From assembly GCA_964352715.1 (NCBI GenBank), contig CAYGSU010000073.1, positions 1 to 19,555 of the forward strand: DNA of 19,555 nt, written 5' to 3'. Below, in pieces: positions 7,867 to 13,646 of this stretch (position 1 is its first letter; every line of letters begins with the position of its first letter). A program made the translations under genes and the position numbers. A model generated the notes under the pieces. That model saw only the letters and a program-made list of their open reading frames with translations. It made no database searches and had not been told where the DNA came from. The DNA is from JAVKBW01 sp964352715. Lineage in GTDB: Bacteria > Pseudomonadota > Alphaproteobacteria > UBA8366 > Aestuariispiraceae.

Positions 7867-8811
7867 TTACATCGGGGTCGGGCGGCCGCGTTTCAGGGTC
7901 GGTCTGTTGTGTTGCAGCTCGAACAGTGCCCGCACGATGACGGCGGTGATGACAAGCGAACCGCCGATGATGGTCAGAGTCGTCGGCACTTCGTTGACGA
8001 ACAGCCAGACCCAGATCGGCCCGAGCGAGAATTCCAGCAGCAGAAACAACGTTAATTCCGCCGCCACGATATGGCGCGAGGCGAAGATGAACAAGGTATT
8101 CGCCATGCCCGACATCACGCCGCCCCACAGGAAACATAGCAGAATGTCGTGCATCGGAATATCCAGGGAATCGACATGAACGAAGAACGCGATCACCAGA
8201 ATAATGACGCCTGACAGCATCGAGGCGGGTAGCATGTCGACCTTGCGGTAGTGCCTGACAAGCACGGAAAAGCCCGAAAACGACAACGCCGTCACCAGCG
8301 CCATGCCGTTGCCGTATAGCGACCCGCCGCCGATGCCTTCGAAAACCATCACGCTGATGCCGGCGGCCGCGAACACCATGGTGGTCAATGTCGCGCGGGT
8401 CAGCGATTCCTTCAGCAATGCCCAGGCCATCAGCGCCGTGATGAAGGGGATCGCGCTCAGGGTGAACAGCGTGTTGGCCACCGTCGTATGTTGCAAGGAT
8501 TGCAGAAAGCAGATGTTGGCCCCGGCCAGCAACGCGCCGGCGGCCCATCCCGACCAGCCGGCCTTGAGCACTTTGCTGAATGCCTTGCCGCGATACTGGA
8601 ACAGCAGCACGGTAAACACTGCGATAACAAAAGCCAGTGATCGGTAGAAGTTGATGTGCCAGGCATCGGCCTGGTCCATGCTGCGCACCACCAGCCCGCC
8701 GAAACTCATGGTGGTTGAGCCGATGACCATCATCGCCATGGCGAAGCCCCTGCGCGGCAGGGCTTCGACGATAGGGGCCGTGACGGCGGTGTGCAGGTTG
8801 TCTGATCGCAT
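7867..8811 (-). CDS. EamA/DMT-family membrane transporter
   Basis: This 314-residue inner-membrane permease has about ten hydrophobic helices in two EamA repeats. Repeat one contains DAWHINFYRSL and TTVANTLFTLSAIPF. Repeat two contains AAELTLFLLLEFSLGPIWVW, followed by the usual short linker and final helix. The export or import substrate is not known. It is clearly a paralogue of the gene at 1-827: the same motifs occur at the same places, including AxLxLLxxxExxLxPIWxxL. The start at 8811 lacks a strong ribosome binding site; the next in-frame ATG, 24 codons on, is an alternative. It is first in a two-gene minus-strand unit with the aldo/keto reductase and divergent from the SPOR-tssJ operon. 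No link to secretion is visible. Confidence 0.92.
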   Translation of the reverse strand: MRSDNLHTAVTAPIVEALPRRGFAMAMMVIGSTTMSFGGLVVRSMDQADAWHINFYRSLAFVIAVFTVLLFQYRGKAFSKVLKAGWSGWAAGALLAGANICFLQSLQHTTVANTLFTLSAIPFITALMAWALLKESLTRATLTTMVFAAAGISVMVFEGIGGGSLYGNGMALVTALSFSGFSVLVRHYRKVDMLPASMLSGVIILVIAFFVHVDSLDIPMHDILLCFLWGGVMSGMANTLFIFASRHIVAAELTLFLLLEFSLGPIWVWLFVNEVPTTLTIIGGSLVITAVIVRALFELQHNRPTLKRGRPTPM

Positions 8812-8863
8812 GGCGACGACAGTAGGCCAGCCGTCACTGATCGCAAATCAAAAATGCGCTCCG

Positions 8864-8902
8864 GAGAAACGAGGATTTTTTGGTGCTAACCGGTCGTTTC
8901 TC
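8864..8902. repeat. 9-bp inverted repeat with 21-bp spacer
   Basis: GAGAAACGA at 8864-8872 is perfectly inverted as TCGTTTCTC at 8894-8902. The two arm centres are 30 bp apart, close to three helical turns, so a dimeric or looping regulator could bind both on one face of the DNA. Alternatively it could form a stem in the 5' leader of the EamA transcript. Confidence 0.5.
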
Positions 8903-8928
8903 AGCAAATGTAGTCAGTATTCGTTATT

Positions 8929-8942
8929 AATACTTAAGTATT
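8929..8942. promoter_or_regulatory. 14-bp perfect palindrome, candidate operator
   Basis: AATACTTAAGTATT is a perfect 14-bp palindrome in the AT-rich divergent region. It is the size of a dimeric repressor site, but AT-rich palindromes also occur by chance. It lies about 80 bp upstream of the proposed tss promoter. Confidence 0.35.
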
Positions 8943-8973
8943 TCTTATCCAGTAAATATAGAATCACCATTGC

Positions 8974-9009
8974 CTTCAGGAGTCCTTGAAGACTCCTGAG
9001 GTTTTATTT
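8974..9009 (+). terminator. Intrinsic terminator-like hairpin without an upstream gene
   Basis: TCAGGAGTC (8976-8984) pairs perfectly with GACTCCTGA (8991-8999) around loop CTTGAA. A T-G wobble and a C-G pair extend it to 8974-9001, about 11 bp. TTTTATTTG follows, as in a rho-independent terminator reading in the plus direction. No plus-strand gene lies upstream of it in this gap, because the neighbour at 8811 runs the other way. It may insulate the tss promoter, end a small RNA, or attenuate a longer leader. Confidence 0.6.
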
Positions 9010-9021
9010 GAGTTTGTTTGC

Positions 9022-9051
9022 TTGCCCAAAGAAGACAGTCGATGATACAAT
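9022..9051 (+). promoter_or_regulatory. Sigma-70-like promoter for the T6SS membrane operon
   Basis: TTGCCC (9022-9027) and TACAAT (9046-9051) are separated by 18 bp. They match the consensus boxes at four and five of six positions. A transcript starting near 9058 would have a leader of roughly 90 bases before the SPOR gene. The site lies just after the terminator hairpin. Confidence 0.45.
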
Positions 9052-9134
9052 TCTCAATGAAATCAATAACTTGTGGTTATTGGGCGTTGTTTCCGCAAGA
9101 TGTAGCGGTGTGACACGGGTCAGCAGGAATGAAA

Positions 9135-9140
9135 AAGGGG
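9135..9140 (+). promoter_or_regulatory. Ribosome binding site deciding the SPOR-protein start
   Basis: AAGGGG lies six bases before ATG 9147. The upstream in-frame ATG at 9129 has AGGA directly abutting it, with no spacing. ATG 9147 is therefore preferred. Confidence 0.6.
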
Positions 9141-9146
9141 ATTTCG

Positions 9147-10052
9147 ATGGCGGCGGCCAACGATTTCGGCGGTTTTGACGACGGACGGGCGCGTGACGAG
9201 CAGCCCGGCACGCTGTCGCGTTTCATGCGCAATCAACCCAGCTATTCCAGTTTTGACGAAGAGGCGCGCATTCGGCGCCGCGACCCCGGCTATCTGGAAC
9301 AGGACAGGTTGCACGCGCTGGTGCTGATCGGGGGTTTCGCCACCTCCGCCCTGTTGCTGTTCATTGCCGGTTTCGTTTCGGCGTTTCTGCTGTTCGATGA
9401 CGTAACGCCCGCCGATGTTGCCAGTAGCGAAGGACAGGTTCAGGAAGCGCCTTTAGTCGCTGCCGACACAGTCCCGCCGACGGCCGGTGCGGTCGATTTT
9501 CCGGCACAGAGTGATTTTGTCGGTACCGCTCAGGCTGATGCCGATTCCGAAAACCCGCCCGAACCGGCGCCGGAAGTGGCCGCCGCACGCGCTCTTGCCG
9601 ACAGCGGTGAGCCTGTCGATGCGCCGGGCAATCCGGTAGTTCCAGTCGAACAGGCAGCCCAGACATCGCAGACAACTCAGGCGGATGAGCCTGTTGAAAC
9701 GCAGCAGCCATCCTCGACCCAGGCGCCGAATGAACCGGTACAACTGGTGCGCGCCAACCCGGAACCGGTTAACGAGACGGCGGCGATTTCCAGCGCCGTT
9801 CCGCCAACACGCGGTTTCGTGCTGCAATTCGGTGCGTTCGGTGACCGCAAGAACGCCGCCAATCTGGTCTCGCTGCTGAAAGGCAAGGTCGGTCCCGTCT
9901 GGGTCGTCGAAGGCAAGGCGAGTTCCGGTGCGGATCTGTTCTTTGTCCGCGGTGGCGCTTTCGAGTCCCGCACATCGGCCGCAGCGGCGGCCCGCAAACT
10001 GTGGCAGACGGACCGGATCGACAGTTTCGTGCGTTCAGTCGACCGAGGATAG
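9147..10052 (+). CDS. Single-pass membrane protein with C-terminal SPOR domain, head of tss operon
   Basis: SPOR domains bind peptidoglycan glycan strands that lack stem peptides. This 301-residue protein has a cytoplasmic N-terminus of about 56 residues and one membrane helix at about 57-83. A 140-residue periplasmic linker rich in Pro, Ala, Glu, Thr and Val follows. The SPOR domain starts at about residue 223 with GFVLQFGAFGDRKNAANLV and continues through DLFFVRGGAFESRTSAAAAA. The layout suits a tether from inner membrane to cell wall. The tssJ gene starts four bases after its stop, so it belongs to the T6SS operon rather than to division genes. Because TssL here lacks a wall-binding domain, I infer that this protein anchors the TssJLM complex. 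ATG 9129 would add six residues. Confidence 0.9.
   Translation: MAAANDFGGFDDGRARDEQPGTLSRFMRNQPSYSSFDEEARIRRRDPGYLEQDRLHALVLIGGFATSALLLFIAGFVSAFLLFDDVTPADVASSEGQVQEAPLVAADTVPPTAGAVDFPAQSDFVGTAQADADSENPPEPAPEVAAARALADSGEPVDAPGNPVVPVEQAAQTSQTTQADEPVETQQPSSTQAPNEPVQLVRANPEPVNETAAISSAVPPTRGFVLQFGAFGDRKNAANLVSLLKGKVGPVWVVEGKASSGADLFFVRGGAFESRTSAAAAARKLWQTDRIDSFVRSVDRG
10045..10048 (+). promoter_or_regulatory. Ribosome binding site supporting the GTG start of tssJ
   Basis: GAGG lies eight bases before GTG 10057, within the end of the SPOR gene. It supports a GTG start that gives a clean lipoprotein signal. Confidence 0.6.
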
Positions 10053-10056
10053 ATCG

Positions 10057-10590
10057 GTGGCTTTGACAGAATCTAGCGCCCGTTCCCGACGGCGTTTGCT
10101 GCGCTTTTCAACCGGTTTCCTCTCGCTTTTCCTGGCGACGGCGATCAGCGGCTGCGGCCTTACAGACGCCTTCCGCTCGGGCCCTGTATTTTCCATGGAA
10201 TGGGTGGCGTTACAGGCCAATCCCCGCGTCAACAACGATCAACCGGTGGCGGTCGATCTGGTTATCCTGCATCAGGAGGAACTGATCGAGCGGCTGGAGA
10301 AACTGCCGGCGTCCGACTGGTTCGACCGCAAGGCGCAATTCGCACGGGATTTCCCGAAGGGCTTCACGATCATCTCGTGGGAACTGGTGCCGGATCAGAC
10401 AATCCAGGCGCGTCAGTTGACCGATGAGGAACTGGAATCAGACACTGGCGATCGAGCCGTCGGCGCCTATGTCTTCGCCCTGTATTCGACGCCGGGCGAC
10501 CATCGCGCCCGGGTGCTGACGCAGCGCGGCATCGTGATCGACCTCGGCGAGGATACGTTCGCGCTGCAACCGTATGAACCGGCTTCCTGA
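10057..10590 (+). CDS. tssJ: T6SS outer-membrane lipoprotein TssJ
   Basis: TssJ is the outer-membrane lipoprotein of the T6SS envelope complex and binds the periplasmic tip of TssM. With GTG 10057 as start the protein has 177 residues. It has a basic N-terminus (RSRRRLLRF), a hydrophobic core and the lipobox ISGC with Cys33 as the lipidation site. Residue +2 is Gly, consistent with outer-membrane sorting. The mature part is a compact beta-rich domain of TssJ size, including FSMEWVALQANPRVNNDQPVAVDLVILHQ and a C-terminal YVFALYSTPGDHRARV segment. The reading frame stays open upstream to 9928, but that extension overlaps the SPOR domain and would bury the signal peptide. The assignment rests on the lipoprotein signal, size, the TssJ-like core and position before tssK-tssL-tssM. 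Confidence 0.88.
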   Translation: MALTESSARSRRRLLRFSTGFLSLFLATAISGCGLTDAFRSGPVFSMEWVALQANPRVNNDQPVAVDLVILHQEELIERLEKLPASDWFDRKAQFARDFPKGFTIISWELVPDQTIQARQLTDEELESDTGDRAVGAYVFALYSTPGDHRARVLTQRGIVIDLGEDTFALQPYEPAS

Positions 10591-10620
10591 TCGCCGACCG
10601 GCTCGACGGTCCGGCACACC

Positions 10621-11223
10621 ATGACTGATCGCTCGGATTCAACGGGTCGGCATGAGGATAAGTCCGTTCCGGGCTGGACCGACCGGCTTTCGCGCAGCCG
10701 CATCGGCCTCTGTTTGCTGTCTTTCGCGGAATCAACGGTGGTTCCCGTTCCGCTGGAAACGCTGGTTGTACCGCTGATGATCGGCCATCCGAAGCGTTCC
10801 ATCGTGATTGCCATTGTCATCTGGATCGGGTCGCTTGTCGGTGCGTCCCTGTTTTACGGGCTAGGATACTGGCTGGCCGACCCGGTGGTGCATCCGGTGC
10901 TGGAATGGCTCAATTTGGCGGAAGGCCTGAACGACATGACCGCCCGACTGGACAGCGAGGGACTGTTCTGGGCGGTGTTTCTGGTCTCTTTTCTGCCGGC
11001 GCCGATGCAACTGGCGACCCTCGGGGCCGGTATCGCACAGGGTAACTTTTTCGTCTTTCTGCTGGCGATCGCGGTCTCCAGAGGGTTGCGGTATGGCGGT
11101 TTGGCACTGTTGGCGCTGCTCCTGGGGCGTAAAATCGCGGCACTGAACATCCCGACCGGGCGGCTGGTTCTGGTGCTTGCCGGTGTTCTTTTTGCTGGCT
11201 GGGCGGTAATGCAGATGTTGTAG
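10621..11223 (+). CDS. DedA/YqaA-type (VTT domain) integral membrane protein
   Basis: This 200-residue polytopic membrane protein sits between tssJ and tssK. It carries the VTT-type motif SFAESTVVPVPLETLVVPLM near residues 34-53. A Gly-rich helix follows (GSLVGASLFYGLGYW), then FLPAPMQLATLGAG, and SRGLRYGGLALLALLLG near the C-terminus. About five hydrophobic segments are present. Some members of the DedA superfamily flip undecaprenyl-phosphate or phospholipids; others are linked to membrane-potential homeostasis. The YqaA branch is largely uncharacterised. It lies 30 bases after tssJ and about 170 bases before tssK, without a strong ribosome binding site. It is not a known T6SS component. Either it hitch-hikes in the operon or it supports envelope steps. 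Confidence 0.87.
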   Translation: MTDRSDSTGRHEDKSVPGWTDRLSRSRIGLCLLSFAESTVVPVPLETLVVPLMIGHPKRSIVIAIVIWIGSLVGASLFYGLGYWLADPVVHPVLEWLNLAEGLNDMTARLDSEGLFWAVFLVSFLPAPMQLATLGAGIAQGNFFVFLLAIAVSRGLRYGGLALLALLLGRKIAALNIPTGRLVLVLAGVLFAGWAVMQML

Positions 11224-11227
11224 AGGG

Positions 11228-11247
11228 TCCGGGATAGACCGGATTTT
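11228..11247 (+). terminator. Weak terminator-like hairpin after the DedA-type gene
   Basis: TCCGG (11228-11232) and CCGGA (11239-11243) form a 5-bp stem with loop GATAGA followed by TTTT. It is short but has the right form, and may partly separate the first three genes from tssK. Confidence 0.35.
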
Positions 11248-11314
11248 CGGAAATAATTCGTAAAACAGCCTAAAATCTGTATTTTTCTAGTCTTTGCGGC
11301 CTTTTAGGGAATGC

Positions 11315-11344
11315 AGGACAAGGCGCATCGAATTATTGTATAGT
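11315..11344 (+). promoter_or_regulatory. Possible internal promoter before tssK
   Basis: AGGACA (11315-11320) and TATAGT (11339-11344) are 18 bp apart in an AT-rich gap of about 170 bases (11224-11397). The -35 match is weak. GTCGAA also occurs twice at about 11347 and 11369. A separate tssK-tssL-tssM-tssA promoter is plausible but unproven. Confidence 0.25.
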
Positions 11345-11383
11345 CTGTCGAATACTTTGGTTTTTTGGTCGAACAGTACTTCC

Positions 11384-11388
11384 GGGGA
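11384..11388 (+). promoter_or_regulatory. Ribosome binding site deciding the tssK start
   Basis: GGGGA lies nine bases before ATG 11398. The longer frame beginning at TTG 11365 would place this site inside the coding region. ATG 11398 also puts the conserved QWHEGM motif at the usual distance from the N-terminus. Confidence 0.55.
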
Positions 11389-11397
11389 TGCCTGACG

Positions 11398-12753
11398 ATG
11401 CCAAGGCCCGCACAAGAACTGCCGGATGCAATCCAGTGGCATGAGGGAATGTTGCTAACGCCGCAGCATTTCCAGCAGCTTGCCGCGCGTTCGGAAGAGC
11501 TCGTTTACTATCATGCGCTGTCCGCTGCGCCATTCCACTGGGGCATCCGCCACCTGAAGATCGATCCGGTGACCCTGGTCGGCGGCGTCTTCCGGGTGCT
11601 TGAACTGGAAGCCATCCTGCCGGATGGTCTGATTGTCACGCATATGCCGGGCGATCCGGAACCGCTGGAGATCGATCTCAACGACAATATGGACGCGCTT
11701 GCAGGCAAGGCGGCGACGATCAATCTGGCGACGCCGATCCGCCGGCTTGGCGGCCGGTTGTCTAGTGGCGAGCTGCCCCGTTTCGTTTCTGTCGAAGGTC
11801 CGGTGACGGCCGATGAGGCGACCGGGGAGGGGGAAACCCGCATCCCGCGCCTGCGGCCGCGTCTGTCGCTGATCATTGACGAAAAACTGCCGCAGAAATA
11901 CGCCGGCTTCCCCATTGCGAAAGTCGAACTGCGCGACGAGGCGTTTACCGTAACGTCCTTTACTCCGCCGCAGCTTAATGTTTCACGCACATCAACTTTG
12001 GGTGAAATCTGCCAGGGGGTCGCCCGGCGGCTGCGTGAAAAGGCGACCTATCTTGCCGAACGCAACAGCGCCCCGGCCGCCCAGACCGACTACGCCAACC
12101 TGCAGCACAACCAGCTGATGATCCACGGTATCGTCGCGGCGCTACCGGCGCTGGAAGCAATGCTGAAAACCGAGAGCAGTCATCCGTTCCCGCTGTATCT
12201 GCATCTTTGCACCGTTGCCGGCCATATGGCGGCTGTCGGCGGCGCGTCGGCCCCGCCGATCCTGGCGACCTACGATCATGACAATCCTGGACAGGCGTTC
12301 GAGGCGGTTTCCGCTTTCATCATGCAGATGCTGGACCGGGTGTCCGAGCTTTATACCGCCGTGCCGTTCAAGGAAGACGATAAGGGCTTCACGCTGGACA
12401 TGCAGGCCGACTGGCTGAAACGGCCGTTGACCGTCGGTGTGCGCGCCCGGCCGGGCGAAACCGAAACCGATGTGATCGACTGGATGGGTGGTGCGCTGAT
12501 CGGTTCGGCATCAGCCATTCCGGGTATGCAGGACCGGCGGGTGCTCGGCTCGGCGCGGCTGCGGCTGGACCGTGACGATGCGCTTGATCTGACACCGACG
12601 CGCGGCGTGGTTCTGTTTCAGGTCGAGGCTGACCCGGAATACATCCGCAGCGGCGAGGCGCTGACAATTCTGGCGAATGAACGCAGCGGCAGGACCGACC
12701 CGCTGGAAATCGTCCTTTACGTCAAGAACGCACCGACGGAGGCTGCAACCTAG
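11398..12753 (+). CDS. tssK: T6SS baseplate protein TssK
   Basis: TssK is the cytoplasmic trimeric adaptor that links the baseplate wedges to the TssL-TssM membrane complex. From ATG 11398 it has 451 residues, normal for the family. The diagnostic N-terminal motif IQWHEGMLLTPQHFQQ lies at about residues 12-27. The phage-receptor-like shoulder domain follows, with TLVGGVFRVLELEAILPDG and the TPIRRLGG region. A helical middle covers about 200-310, including LREKATYLAERN and QLMIHGIVAALPALEAML. The C-terminal domain ends SGEALTILANERSGRTDPLEIVLYV, close to the usual TssK ending. The next gene, tssL, is 46 bases downstream across a strong hairpin. The assignment is firm. Confidence 0.96.
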   Translation: MPRPAQELPDAIQWHEGMLLTPQHFQQLAARSEELVYYHALSAAPFHWGIRHLKIDPVTLVGGVFRVLELEAILPDGLIVTHMPGDPEPLEIDLNDNMDALAGKAATINLATPIRRLGGRLSSGELPRFVSVEGPVTADEATGEGETRIPRLRPRLSLIIDEKLPQKYAGFPIAKVELRDEAFTVTSFTPPQLNVSRTSTLGEICQGVARRLREKATYLAERNSAPAAQTDYANLQHNQLMIHGIVAALPALEAMLKTESSHPFPLYLHLCTVAGHMAAVGGASAPPILATYDHDNPGQAFEAVSAFIMQMLDRVSELYTAVPFKEDDKGFTLDMQADWLKRPLTVGVRARPGETETDVIDWMGGALIGSASAIPGMQDRRVLGSARLRLDRDDALDLTPTRGVVLFQVEADPEYIRSGEALTILANERSGRTDPLEIVLYVKNAPTEAAT

Positions 12754-12758
12754 CGGCG

Positions 12759-12777
12759 CCGGCTTCTAGGAAGCCGG
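12759..12777 (+). other. Perfect 8-bp hairpin between tssK and tssL
   Basis: CCGGCTTC (12759-12766) and GAAGCCGG (12770-12777) are perfect complements around the three-base loop TAG. No T-run follows, so it is not an intrinsic terminator. It starts six bases after the tssK stop and ends 22 bases before the tssL start. It could stabilise or process the mRNA and set tssL output. Confidence 0.55.
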
Positions 12778-12799
12778 TCTCGCGGGGGGACGGAAAACC

Positions 12800-13630
12800 A
12801 TGGCGGCAGGTGACAACCAGAAATCGACCCGGACCTATCTGCTGGCGCAGTTCCGGGAGTTTTTCCGCGAAGTCACGGTTTTGCGGGCGCAGGCCCAGCG
12901 TGGCGAAATCGATGCCGATGATGCCGAAGACGATACCGACGCCACCGCCGGCGAGGGCGTACAGGCCGATGGATCGAAGCCGCCCCTGCCGTGGCGGGCC
13001 GATAATGACGGCACGGCCCTGCGGGCGGAAAAGGCCCTGCAACATCTGCAATCCGTTCTTGAATTGCAGGCGCTGGAAGCGGGTCGGCGGGGCGGTGACT
13101 ACGGTGTGCAATACTACAAGGAAGCGCAGTATGTGATGGCGGTTCTGGCCGACGAGATTTTTCTCAATCTCAACTGGTCGGGGCGCAGCGCGTGGAAGGC
13201 CGATCTGCTGGAAACCCGGTTGTTCGGCACCTACAATGCCGGCGATCAGTTTTTTACGCGCCTGAAAGCTCTGCTGGAATCCGGCAGCCAGGCGCAGTCT
13301 GAACTCGCAATCGTCTATCTGCTGGCGCTGTCGCTGGGGTTCAAGGGCCGGTATCGCGGCATCTCGTCAACCAGCAAGCTGGATGATTACCGGCGGCAGC
13401 TTTTTCACTATATCAGCAACCGTCAGCCGGAACTGATGGATGAGGCGATGCGCCTGTGTCCGCAGGCCTATGACCATACTGCGAACGAAGCGACGATCCG
13501 CTGGCTGCCGTCACCGTCGCGCTGGTATGCATTGCTGGCTGCATCGGTCATTTTTTATCTCTTTGTTTCCCATTTCGTCTGGAGCAGCGTGACCAGTGAC
13601 CTTCACGACCTGCTCGACCGGCTGACTTAG
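12800..13630 (+). CDS. tssL: T6SS inner-membrane protein TssL (DotU family), short form
   Basis: TssL is a tail-anchored inner-membrane protein that dimerises and binds TssM, TssK and TssE. The 276-residue protein has a variable acidic stretch at about 35-60. The DotU cytoplasmic helical domain covers about 75-235, including YVMAVLADEIFLNLNWSGRSAWK, RLFGTYNAGDQFF and the LALSLGFKGRYRG motif. One C-terminal helix lies at about 242-262. Only about 14 residues follow it, so there is no OmpA-like peptidoglycan-binding extension. GGGGGGA at 12784-12790 is a good ribosome binding site for ATG 12800. TssM starts 16 bases after the stop. The missing wall-binding domain draws attention to the SPOR protein at the head of the operon. 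Confidence 0.95.
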   Translation: MAAGDNQKSTRTYLLAQFREFFREVTVLRAQAQRGEIDADDAEDDTDATAGEGVQADGSKPPLPWRADNDGTALRAEKALQHLQSVLELQALEAGRRGGDYGVQYYKEAQYVMAVLADEIFLNLNWSGRSAWKADLLETRLFGTYNAGDQFFTRLKALLESGSQAQSELAIVYLLALSLGFKGRYRGISSTSKLDDYRRQLFHYISNRQPELMDEAMRLCPQAYDHTANEATIRWLPSPSRWYALLAASVIFYLFVSHFVWSSVTSDLHDLLDRLT

Positions 13631-13646
13631 GCGAAGGCGGGTCCGA

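Larger units (their letters stand above)
8812..9146. promoter_or_regulatory. AT-rich divergent control region, no gene
   Basis: About 335 bases separate the EamA gene from the T6SS membrane operon, with base composition clearly more AT-rich than the neighbouring genes. I see no protein gene in it. It holds four structured elements, listed separately: a 9-bp inverted repeat (8864-8902), a 14-bp palindrome (8929-8942), a plus-strand terminator-like hairpin (8974-9009) and a sigma-70-like promoter (9022-9051). It is the obvious control point for the tss operon. Confidence 0.6.

Noticed and set aside
9928..10056. Upstream extension of the tssJ frame
   Set aside because: It would overlap the SPOR-domain coding region and bury the lipoprotein signal. 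GTG 10057 has a GAGG site at proper spacing and gives a clean lipobox.
11365..11397. TTG start extending TssK by 11 residues
   Set aside because: ATG 11398 has a good ribosome binding site and places the conserved QWHEGM motif where TssK proteins have it.
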